The notes under the pieces are model-generated. The model worked only from the letters and a program-made list of their open reading frames with translations. It searched no databases and had not been told where the DNA came from. From Pseudomonadota bacterium (GTDB lineage Bacteria; Myxococcota_A; Bradymonadia; UBA4248): a DNA stretch of 6,009 nucleotides. Positions within the stretch are counted from its first letter, which is position 1, and each line of letters begins with the position of its first letter. This document shows, piece after piece, positions 1-4,654 of the stretch. The position numbers were made by a program, and so were the translations under genes. Location: assembly GCA_009786045.1 (NCBI GenBank), contig WQTY01000148.1, positions 1 through 6,009 on the forward strand. The letters run 5' to 3'.

Positions 1-58
1 CGCTCAAGCGGGGCGTTGCGGGGCCGGCGACTGAGGCCCTGCAAAGGGGGTAGCTGCG

Positions 59-103
59 TATCGGCCTGTAGGGGCGACCGTCCCGGTCGCCCGACAGCCG
101 ATA
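59..103. repeat. Long imperfect hairpin, GGGGCG-type palindrome copy 1
   Basis: An inverted repeat with a perfect 9-bp core (gggcgaccg at 72-80 against cggtcgccc at 84-92, loop tcc). It is extended by outer arms at 59-69 and 94-103 (tatcggcctgt against acagccgata, one bulged C), giving roughly 20 pairs in all. The core scaffold GTAGGGGCG...CGCCCG recurs at 2324-2346 and 2414-2433 with different inner bases, so this looks like a member of a dispersed palindromic repeat family rather than a one-off terminator. It lies downstream of the minus-strand signal peptidase-like gene, with no T-run directly after the stem in either direction. Confidence 0.6.
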
Positions 104-111
104 GCGGCGCA

Positions 112-126
112 GGGGGCTCGGCCCCC
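112..126 (-). repeat. G5/C5 hairpin after the signal peptidase-like gene
   Basis: A 6-bp stem (gggggc at 112-117, gccccc at 121-126) with a 3-nt loop. Read on the minus strand it follows the stop codon of the signal peptidase-like gene by about 15 nt, after a T-rich run, and is followed by TGCG. The T-run lies before the stem rather than after it, so it is not a textbook intrinsic terminator, though it may still stop transcription or protect the 3' end. The same layout follows the Nif3-family gene at 2011-2057. Confidence 0.5.
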
Positions 127-141
127 AAAAGAAAAATAAAA

Positions 142-855
142 TTAATCTAACGGTTTCAGCCATGAACCTATGAGGCCATCCCCGCGGGCCGACCACAAAA
201 CGAAGAATGCCCGGCCTGTAAATTTTTCTCGTGCAAGGGCGCCTGTGTGGCGGGAATCTAACGAGGCTGTTCGGTTATCGCCAGCAAAAAAGTAGTCGCC
301 CACTCCAAGCTGGATATTGCCATGCAGCGACCCCAGGAGCGATTGGCCCGGCAGCATGATGCGATGGCTGGCGCCATTGGACAGTGTTTCGCGCCAAATC
401 AACGGTGCATCGGGTTTCCTGGCAATGGCATCCGATGTCAGGCTGCGCCTTGGCAGCCAATTTCCTGCAATGGACACGCGATCATCTTCAAATTCGACGT
501 GTTCGCCCGGGCCTGCCAGAAGTCTCAGAAAATTTGGCCCGGAATCGGTCTCTTTCCTGGGGATGAAATAGACTGAGCCCGGACGGGGTGTTGGCGATGC
601 AAGAGGGATAGCCAGGCACAAGACCCAGTCACCCTTGCCCAGGGTTGGCATCATGGCATTGGCATTGACCTGGCGAATGTCGAAACACAGCGCAAATGCG
701 ATTGCAAGTATGCCTAAAATGCATAGGATCCACTTTGCCTTGCGTATGTTTCCTGTGGCGTCGGCTTTGCGTTTGGGTGAGCGTGCCCTGGATGCCGGGG
801 GGCGTTTGGTGTTCGATTTGGCCTTTGGGGCAGGGCGATTTTTTGCAACGGCCAT
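142..855 (-). CDS. lepB: Signal peptidase I-like protein lacking both catalytic residues
   Basis: Homologue of type I signal peptidase (family S26), the membrane enzyme that cleaves signal peptides from exported proteins with a Ser/Lys dyad. The 237-aa form has a Lys/Arg/Pro-rich cytoplasmic N-terminus (residues 5-40), one membrane segment (42-58), a box B-like motif NANAMMPTLGKGDWV (64-78), FLRLLAGPGE (109-118) and a very clear box E, GDNRTASLDSR (192-202). Against E. coli LepB (SGSMMPTL and YIKRAVGLPGD), the nucleophile Ser is Ala67 (codon GCC) and the general-base Lys is Leu110 (codon CTG). The frame is intact, so this is probably a pseudoenzyme or a diverged paralogue. The start at 855 was chosen because the longer in-frame version, from 1032, overlaps the divergent Nif3-family gene. 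The Shine-Dalgarno is weak (GGAAATAAGG). Membrane anchoring with a periplasmic catalytic-fold domain is inferred from family topology. The family call is firm; the lack of activity is inference. Confidence 0.85.
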   Translation of the reverse strand: MAVAKNRPAPKAKSNTKRPPASRARSPKRKADATGNIRKAKWILCILGILAIAFALCFDIRQVNANAMMPTLGKGDWVLCLAIPLASPTPRPGSVYFIPRKETDSGPNFLRLLAGPGEHVEFEDDRVSIAGNWLPRRSLTSDAIARKPDAPLIWRETLSNGASHRIMLPGQSLLGSLHGNIQLGVGDYFFAGDNRTASLDSRHTGALAREKFTGRAFFVLWSARGDGLIGSWLKPLD

Positions 856-885
856 GGCCTTATTTCCATCCACAGGAGACAAAAC

Positions 886-2004
886 ATGACAAAGCTCAAG
901 ACAATCATGGCAGCCATGCATCGACAGTTTCCGCCAGCCTGCGCCGAGAGCTGGGATAACGTCGGTTTGCTTTTGGGGCGTTCCAATCGCGATATTCGGC
1001 GTGTTCTGGTGTGTCTGGAGCTGACGCCCCAAATCGCCCGGGAGGCGTTGGAGGTGGGCGCCGACCTGGTTCTAACCCATCATCCCTTCATCTTCAAACC
1101 CCTAAATTCGCTCACCGATCAGACGCCAGACGGGCAAATTCTCCTGGATTTGGCCGAAGCCGGGGTGGCGCTCTTTGCGGCGCACACGAATCTGGACGCT
1201 GTTTTCGGTGGCATTGCCACGCGTCTTGCGACCGACCTTGGGCTGTCGAATCTCACTCCGCTGATTCAGCATCGGCCTTATCTGGGGTACAAGATCGTCA
1301 CTTTCGTGCCGGGCAGTGCCATTGATGCCGTTGCACATGCCATGCATCAGGCAGGGGCTGGGGCCATCGGCGAGTATTCCGAGTGCTCATTTCGCCTGGC
1401 TGGCGAGGGGCGTTTTCGCTGTGGCGAGGACACGAACCCGGCTATTGGCAGCCCGGGCAGCCAGGAAACTGTCGAGGAGGTTCGGATCGAAATGGTGGTT
1501 TCCCAGCGCGATTTGGCAAGAGTCTGTCAGGCCCTGCTGGAGGCGCATCCCTATGAGGAACCTGCTTACGATGTCTTCGAACTCAAAAATGCCGTGCATG
1601 GCATAGATGATGTTTACGGCTTCGGCGTGGTGGGGGAGCTTTCATCCACCAGTCTGGCCGATCTTGCCGAGATCATCAAGGCGGCGTGGGGGATCGACAG
1701 CCTGCGCGTGGCAGGTGCCGGGGATAAAGTTATCCGGCGCGTGGCCATCCTTAACGGAAGCGGCGCAAAGTTCCTGTCCAAAGCCATGGCGGCCGGCGCC
1801 GATGTTTACATTACCGGCGACTGCGGACACCACGACTTCGATCTGGCCCAGCGCCACGGTATTGCCCTCATCGACGCCGGCCACTACCACACCGAAAAAG
1901 GGATCGTCGATATTCTGATCGATGCCCTGAAACAATGCGACGAATCCCAAACGCTCGACATTCGCCGTGCACAATCGATGCATTGCCCATTTCGCGTTTT
2001 TTGA
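886..2004 (+). CDS. nif3: Nif3/YqfO-family dinuclear metal-centre protein
   Basis: A 372-aa member of the Nif3 (DUF34, GTP cyclohydrolase I type 2-like) family, cytosolic proteins that form hexameric toroids with a two-metal site. Their physiological role is unsettled. The N-terminal half has AESWDNVGLLLG (20-31), LTHHPFIFKPL (63-73, metal-ligand His65/His66) and HTNLDAVFGG (100-109, ligand Asp104). The C-terminal half has TGDCGHHDF (310-318) and DAGHYHTEKG (330-339, likely ligands His333 and Glu337). Between them, about residues 135-235, is the extra CutA/PII-like insert of the longer YqfO type, with HPYEEPAYDV at 221-230; short YbgI-type members of about 250 aa lack it. A 22-residue tail follows the last helix. 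The ATG at 886 has a good Shine-Dalgarno (AGGAGA, 874-879). The upstream neighbour is divergent and no gene follows closely, so it is probably monocistronic. Confidence 0.95.
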   Translation: MTKLKTIMAAMHRQFPPACAESWDNVGLLLGRSNRDIRRVLVCLELTPQIAREALEVGADLVLTHHPFIFKPLNSLTDQTPDGQILLDLAEAGVALFAAHTNLDAVFGGIATRLATDLGLSNLTPLIQHRPYLGYKIVTFVPGSAIDAVAHAMHQAGAGAIGEYSECSFRLAGEGRFRCGEDTNPAIGSPGSQETVEEVRIEMVVSQRDLARVCQALLEAHPYEEPAYDVFELKNAVHGIDDVYGFGVVGELSSTSLADLAEIIKAAWGIDSLRVAGAGDKVIRRVAILNGSGAKFLSKAMAAGADVYITGDCGHHDFDLAQRHGIALIDAGHYHTEKGIVDILIDALKQCDESQTLDIRRAQSMHCPFRVF

Positions 2005-2010
2005 TTTTTC

Positions 2011-2057
2011 TGTGGGGGAGCTTGCTCCCCCACACCCCCTGCGATACTTCGTATCGC
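2011..2057 (+). repeat. Two tandem hairpins after the Nif3-family gene
   Basis: Hairpin A is a perfect 11-bp stem at 2011-2034 (tgtgggggagc, TT, gctcccccaca). Hairpin B is a perfect 7-bp stem at 2041-2057 (gcgatac, TTC, gtatcgc). They start 6 nt after the Nif3-family stop codon (2002-2004) and directly follow a T-rich stretch. No U-run follows hairpin A. A second GTATCG at 2078-2083 is followed by TTTTT and could pair with CGATAC at 2042-2047 to make a terminator-like fold. The likely role is 3'-end formation or mRNA stabilisation, but the same layout after another gene suggests a genome-wide element. Confidence 0.55.
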
Positions 2058-2323
2058 TTGGGTGGAAGGTGCGGATCGTATCGTTTTTGGCTAAAATCCT
2101 CGTCTTTTGGAACGATTTTTTGCTTGAGATGACGGGTGATTTTTAGAACTCGACGGCCGTGGGGATGTGGCGGCGAAGCCGACGGAGGGGGGGCACATCG
2201 CTTGTGGGTAGAGGGAGAAGAAAATGCGAACATTTTTCGCTGATGGCAAAGAGCATTGCATTTGTGAGCGCTATCACGTGTGCGAAAATAAAAGTCTCCC
2301 GCCCTGTTGTCGTGTTGTCCGTC
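2058..2323. other. Noncoding convergent spacer, no gene seen
   Basis: The stretch between the Nif3-family gene and the lipoprotein gene holds no convincing ORF: the short ones lack a family resemblance and run into the repeats. It contains T-rich runs (2084-2088, 2116-2121, 2142-2146) and a possible compound stem, GATGTG (2164-2169) with CACATC (2194-2199), enclosing the small hairpin cggc-gaa-gccg (2171-2181) and a run of seven G. I assign no function. Confidence 0.4.
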
Positions 2324-2346
2324 GTAGGGGCGGCAATTTGCCGCCC
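2324..2346. repeat. GGGGCG-type palindrome copy 2
   Basis: Near-perfect palindrome: gggcggcaa (2328-2336), one T, ttgccgccc (2338-2346), preceded by GTAG and followed by GTCATTGG. It shares the outer scaffold and the downstream TCATTG with copy 3, 87 bp away, and the GTAGGGGCG scaffold with copy 1 near the window start. It lies beyond the terminator of the lipoprotein gene. Confidence 0.65.
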
Positions 2347-2376
2347 GTCATTGGTACAGGGTGGTTCGGCGGCATG

Positions 2377-2408
2377 AAAAAACCCGCGCCTCAAAGAAGC
2401 ACGGGTTT
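2377..2408 (-). terminator. Intrinsic terminator of the lipoprotein gene
   Basis: Read on the minus strand, AAACCCGTGC (2408-2399) pairs with GCGCGGGTTT (2389-2380) in a 10-bp stem with one G-U pair and a loop of about 9 nt. The stem runs straight into TTT, giving a six-T run over 2382-2377. This is a standard rho-independent terminator 42 nt past the lipoprotein stop codon. Read on the plus strand the tail is only TTTGC, so it would work poorly for the Nif3-family transcript. Confidence 0.8.
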
Positions 2409-2413
2409 GCAGC

Positions 2414-2433
2414 AGGGGCGGCATCTGCCGCCC
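2414..2433. repeat. GGGGCG-type palindrome copy 3
   Basis: Palindrome gggcggca (2416-2423), TC, tgccgccc (2426-2433), preceded by AG and followed by ATCATTG. It resembles copy 2 at 2324-2346 except for the loop and one flanking base. It lies between the lipoprotein stop codon (2451-2453) and its terminator, so it would form a stable stem in the 3' untranslated region of that mRNA. Confidence 0.65.
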
Positions 2434-2450
2434 ATCATTGCCGGGTTGGG

Positions 2451-3764
2451 TTAGTCGACTACACAGACACCAAACAGGCATTCAGCGCCATCGTCACAGT
2501 CATCGTTCTTCATGCACTCAGCGTTAGAACAGGCGTATGAGCCAAGGGTGTTAGTTGCCTGTTCCGTAAACATATGCGTGGTGTCATTGGGCATTACACT
2601 GGCATTGGGGGTCGCTGACATGCAAGAGCGCACAAAGCTTGGACCGAACCAGTTCAATATACCAGCAGCATAATAGACATAGTCGACGGCTGCATCGTTG
2701 CAGACGAGAACAAACAGCTGGTTGTCCTTGAAGCCAGAGTTGGGGAGGAGTGACCCTTCTTCGGTGTCAGCGATAATTTTGTCACAAGTCACGCCATCAA
2801 GTGTTACTACATCATCATCCTCTACAGCGCAGACAACGAAAACCGAACCTGGCTCAAGGATGCCTTCGAGGGCTACGGATGCGTGGTTTCCAGAGTTGGG
2901 ATCGTTGTCACCCGTGGCGCGCACAGCGCATTTGCTGAGATCCAAATCACCTTCACCAACGTTGGCGATCTCAGCATAGAAGGCCTCTACACCAACGCCA
3001 TACTCTACTTGGAGAGCGAACTCAGAGATGATGCCTATGCCGGGTTTGGAGGGGTCAGCGATACAGGCCTGGCTCTTGTCAATCTTGCACTCGGAAGTGC
3101 AGATCCACACGGCATTGTCCTTTTCGACCATGCCGGCGCCGCAGACCTTTGCCATCTCAGAGAAATCTGCGCGATCGCATTCCTCTGCACCTTCTCTTAT
3201 GCCATTGCCACAAACGAGAACTTTGTTTTCGCATTTGTTTTCGTCGTTGCAGATCTGGCCGATGTTGCAATCGTCATTCTTCGAGCATGCACCCTCTGCG
3301 ATGCATTTGTTATCGGAACAAATCAAGTCACCCTCACACTGATCGCTTGTTTCGCACTCGACCGCTTCGATGCATTGGCCATCGGCAGAGCAAACGAGGT
3401 CGCCTTCGCAGCCGTCGTCATCGGTGCACTTAGCAGCTTCGACGCATTTGCCTTCGGCGGAACAAACGAGGTCGCCTTCGCAGCCATCGTTATCTGTGCA
3501 GTCGGGTTTGGCAACGCAGATGCCGTCAGCGGAACAGATCTTGTCAGCCCCACACTTCTCGGCTGCATTCGCCTGCGTACATCTGATGATGGAAGGATCA
3601 TCAACGCACTTGCCCTGGTCATTGCAAACTTTCCCATTGCCGCATTTTTCGGCCTGGTTTTCTTTCGTGCACTCTTTCTTATTCTTGTCATCATCGTCGC
3701 CGCAAGACGTGTAAACGAAAGCACAAAGCGCAAGGACGGCCCATTTCATCAGGTTCTGTTTCAT
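2451..3764 (-). CDS. Cysteine-rich secreted lipoprotein with lamin-tail-like domain
   Basis: A 437-aa putative lipoprotein of unknown function. Residues 1-20 are a signal peptide (basic start, hydrophobic WAVLALCAFVY) and Cys21 is the probable lipidated residue in YTSC-G; Tyr at -3 is unusual. An acidic linker (GDDDD) follows. Residues 32-178 hold six modules with spacing near C-x(5-8)-C-x5-C-x(4-5)-C. A myxobacterial-type CGNGIREGAEECD motif follows at 185-197, then more Cys to 234. Residues 243-410 resemble a lamin-tail domain (IISEFAL at 245-251, FYAEIANVGEGDLDLS at 262-277, LEPGSVFVV at 303-311). A seventh four-Cys module ends the protein (417-434). I count 40 cysteines after Cys21, an even number, consistent with full disulfide pairing outside the cytoplasm. 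The ATG at 3764 was preferred to the longer ORF from 3857 because of its Shine-Dalgarno and signal peptide. It is probably displayed on the outer membrane; a binding or adhesion role is only a guess. Confidence 0.85.
   Translation of the reverse strand: MKQNLMKWAVLALCAFVYTSCGDDDDKNKKECTKENQAEKCGNGKVCNDQGKCVDDPSIIRCTQANAAEKCGADKICSADGICVAKPDCTDNDGCEGDLVCSAEGKCVEAAKCTDDDGCEGDLVCSADGQCIEAVECETSDQCEGDLICSDNKCIAEGACSKNDDCNIGQICNDENKCENKVLVCGNGIREGAEECDRADFSEMAKVCGAGMVEKDNAVWICTSECKIDKSQACIADPSKPGIGIISEFALQVEYGVGVEAFYAEIANVGEGDLDLSKCAVRATGDNDPNSGNHASVALEGILEPGSVFVVCAVEDDDVVTLDGVTCDKIIADTEEGSLLPNSGFKDNQLFVLVCNDAAVDYVYYAAGILNWFGPSFVRSCMSATPNASVMPNDTTHMFTEQATNTLGSYACSNAECMKNDDCDDGAECLFGVCVVD
3357..3500 (-). 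repeat. 72-bp tandem repeat encoding two four-Cys modules
   Basis: Two adjacent 72-bp units (3429-3500 and 3357-3428 on the minus strand) encode modules 3 and 4 of the lipoprotein, residues 89-112 and 113-136. Both carry CT-D-(N/D)-DGCEGDLVCSA. A 23-bp stretch is identical in both (3391-3413 and 3463-3485), exactly 72 bp apart. The other modules have the same cysteine pattern but diverged DNA, so this pair looks like the most recent duplication. Confidence 0.75.
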
Positions 3765-3771
3765 GTGTACT

Positions 3772-3777
3772 CTCCTT
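3772..3777 (-). promoter_or_regulatory. Strong Shine-Dalgarno deciding the lipoprotein start
   Basis: AAGGAG on the minus strand lies 7 nt before the ATG at 3764. It fixes the start at the Met heading the signal peptide and argues against the 31-residue N-terminal extension that the open frame would otherwise allow. Confidence 0.8.
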
Positions 3778-3781
3778 GGAG

Positions 3782-3825
3782 TAAAAAAATTAAGGGCATA
3801 TTCGCCCGTTAAGGGCAAGCTGCCC
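3782..3825 (-). promoter_or_regulatory. Attenuator-like stem-loops in the lipoprotein mRNA leader
   Basis: On the minus strand the leader has GGGCA-GCT-TGCCC (3825-3813), then GGGC-GAATAT-GCCC (3807-3794), then TTAATTTTTTTA (3793-3782). The second stem can be lengthened by flanking TTAA arms with one bulge. The right half of the first stem can instead pair with the left half of the second (3804-3807 with 3813-3816). The topology is therefore 1:2, 3:4 or 2:3, with a T-run after 3:4. A direct repeat TTAAGGGCA (3790 and 3809, plus strand) underlies it. The stems are short, so regulation is a hypothesis. Confidence 0.35.
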
Positions 3826-3880
3826 GAATCTTCCATGTGAAGAAGGTATGCGCACATATGGCATGCCTAACGTAGAGGGG

Positions 3881-3909
3881 TGTATAGAGACATTAAAATG
3901 AATATTCAA
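3881..3909 (-). promoter_or_regulatory. Sigma70-type promoter of the lipoprotein gene
   Basis: Minus strand -35 TTGAAT (3909-3904), 17-bp spacer, -10 TATACA (3886-3881). The predicted start of transcription is near 3874, leaving a leader of about 110 nt before the ATG at 3764. Spacing is ideal and both boxes match consensus well. No experimental support is available from sequence alone. Confidence 0.55.
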
Positions 3910-3915
3910 CCCCAA

Positions 3916-3935
3916 AACGGCGTAATCATGCCGTT
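3916..3935. promoter_or_regulatory. Inverted repeat just upstream of the lipoprotein promoter
   Basis: AACGGC (3916-3921) and GCCGTT (3930-3935) are perfect 6-bp half-sites separated by 8 bp. The centre lies about 50 bp upstream of the predicted transcription start, directly behind the -35 box, a usual place for an activator dimer. It is an operator candidate by position and symmetry only; I do not recognise the motif. Confidence 0.35.
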
Positions 3936-3982
3936 ATTGTAAAAAAAGTGCATGAGCATATTGTTTCGCAAAGCCGCACGAA

Positions 3983-4002
3983 GTATGACATTTTTGTCAT
4001 AC
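3983..4002. promoter_or_regulatory. Perfect 20-bp palindrome, operator candidate
   Basis: GTATGACA (3983-3990), TTTT, TGTCATAC (3995-4002): perfect 8-bp half-sites with a 4-bp A/T spacer. It sits in the middle of the divergent spacer between the lipoprotein gene and rpmE, about 110 bp behind the lipoprotein transcription start and about 200 bp before the rpmE promoter. The symmetry and the A/T centre suggest a dimeric regulator site. No following T-run supports a terminator. Confidence 0.4.
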
Positions 4003-4185
4003 ATTGGGTTCTACACTTCCATTGTCAAAGGTGAATTTCGTGAATCGAAGATTGGCGAAACCTCTGAAAATGCAGTTTGAAATGCGAAGCAAAGCTTTTT
4101 GTATGGTCATGATATTTTGTGTCATTGCCAGCATGCATGTTGTGGCAGGGAGAAGGCCCGTATGCATCAAATGCGAAAAAATGGG
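4003..4185. other. Noncoding part of the divergent spacer
   Basis: Between the palindrome and the rpmE promoter I see no gene with a ribosome binding site. A short frame beginning with ATG at 4082 and ending at 4189 encodes about 35 residues with a hydrophobic stretch (MVMIFCVIASMHVVAG). It has no Shine-Dalgarno and overlaps the rpmE promoter, so I do not call it. The heptamer ATGCGAA recurs at 4083, 4171 and 4253. Confidence 0.35.
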
Positions 4186-4215
4186 TTGACCATAGGCAGG
4201 ATTCCTCGCTATACG
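4186..4215 (+). promoter_or_regulatory. Sigma70-type promoter of rpmE
   Basis: -35 TTGACC (4186-4191), 18-bp spacer, -10 TATACG (4210-4215). The predicted start of transcription is near 4221-4223, giving a leader of about 97 nt before the rpmE ATG. This is the best plus-strand promoter match in the spacer. Confidence 0.55.
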
Positions 4216-4220
4216 GCTGT

Positions 4221-4296
4221 GCCCTCAGAGGGCGTGTTCGCTTCGTGTGTCGATGCGAATTTGGGAGTGGTTTCGATTTGGTGGCTGGCATGCCGC
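4221..4296 (+). promoter_or_regulatory. Structured 5' leader of rpmE
   Basis: Three stem-loops lie between the predicted transcription start and the ribosome binding site: gccct-cag-agggc (4221-4233), ttcgc...gcgaa (4237-4241 with 4255-4259) and gtggc-tggcat-gccgc (4281-4296, one G-U pair). The Shine-Dalgarno GAGGTG follows at 4309-4314. Autoregulatory L31 leaders are known upstream of rpmE in several bacterial groups, so this may be one. The stems are modest, and I cannot match it to a described class. Confidence 0.35.
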
Positions 4297-4318
4297 TGCA
4301 TAGGGAACGAGGTGTTTT

Positions 4319-4525
4319 ATGAAGAAAGGTATTCATCCGGCGTACAAACCCGCTAAGATAGTTTGTGCCTGCGGTGCCGTTATTGAGACGCATTCGACGC
4401 TTGGCGATTACAACGTCGAGATTTGCTCACAGTGCCATCCGCTCTTTACGGGCAAGCAAAAGATGGTCGATACGGCTGGCCGCGTGGAGCGATTCAACCG
4501 TAAGTACAATCGCGCATCGAAGTAG
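4319..4525 (+). CDS. rpmE: 50S ribosomal protein L31 (zinc-binding form)
   Basis: A 68-aa L31, the usual length, which helps bridge the large and small ribosomal subunits. It starts [11 protein letters not shown] as is typical. The zinc ligands CxC (Cys16, Cys18) and CxxC (Cys36, Cys39) are all present, so this is the zinc-dependent C+ form rather than the zinc-free paralogue. The signature [24 protein letters not shown] (40-63) is intact. ATG with Shine-Dalgarno GAGGTG (4309-4314). rpmE next to prfA is a common arrangement. The 129-bp gap to prfA leaves open whether they share a transcript. In bacteria with both forms, zinc controls which L31 is made, but no Zur-type site is evident here. 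Confidence 0.97.
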   Translation: MKKGIHPAYKPAKIVCACGAVIETHSTLGDYNVEICSQCHPLFTGKQKMVDTAGRVERFNRKYNRASK

Positions 4526-4558
4526 TCTGAACATTTCGCGAATGGATTGCCCTGGGCG

Positions 4559-4595
4559 CTCTCCTTTTCTCTCCTTTTGTCGTGTGTTCGGAGAG
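4559..4595 (+). repeat. Tandem 10-mer with competing pairing in the rpmE-prfA gap
   Basis: CTCTCCTTTT occurs twice back to back (4559-4568, 4569-4578). A single GGAGAG at 4590-4595 is complementary to both copies of CTCTCC, so two alternative 6-bp stems are possible in the transcript. A polypyrimidine tract like this may simply be a low-complexity expansion. No terminator is seen in the gap, which suggests read-through from rpmE into prfA. Confidence 0.45.
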
Positions 4596-4654
4596 TATTG
4601 CGTGAGCGTCTTTTCGTGCGCCTCTTCATTAAGTATGGTTAGAGCATCGGCCGA

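Noticed and set aside
1..141. Possible tRNA or structured RNA gene in the GC-rich start of the window
   Set aside because: The stems do not form a cloverleaf and there is no T-loop-like GTTCRANYC. The structure is explained by the palindromic repeat and the G5/C5 hairpin.
856..1032. 59-residue N-terminal extension of the signal peptidase-like protein
   Set aside because: It lies wholly upstream of the Met at 855, mostly opposite the conserved Nif3 N-terminus, and adds no recognisable signal peptidase sequence. The basic segment plus membrane anchor after 855 is a complete N-terminus.
2159..2377. 72-aa plus-strand ORF in the convergent spacer
   Set aside because: No ribosome binding site, Arg/Gly-rich start, and its end is a translation of palindrome copy 2 (the GAAICRP stretch), a typical spurious product of such repeats.
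2883..3812. 309-aa plus-strand open frame opposite the lipoprotein gene
   Set aside because: It is the antisense of the cysteine-module region. The composition is low-complexity (repeated AFA, FDA, EVAFA), there is no Shine-Dalgarno, and the minus-strand gene has signal peptide, promoter and terminator.
3765..3857. 31-residue N-terminal extension of the lipoprotein
   Set aside because: It would bury the signal peptide inside the protein and would skip the AAGGAG site 7 nt before the Met at 3764.
4082..4189. Small hydrophobic ORF upstream of rpmE
   Set aside because: It could pass for a short signal-peptide protein, but it lacks a Shine-Dalgarno and runs into the rpmE -35 box. Only conservation could rescue it.
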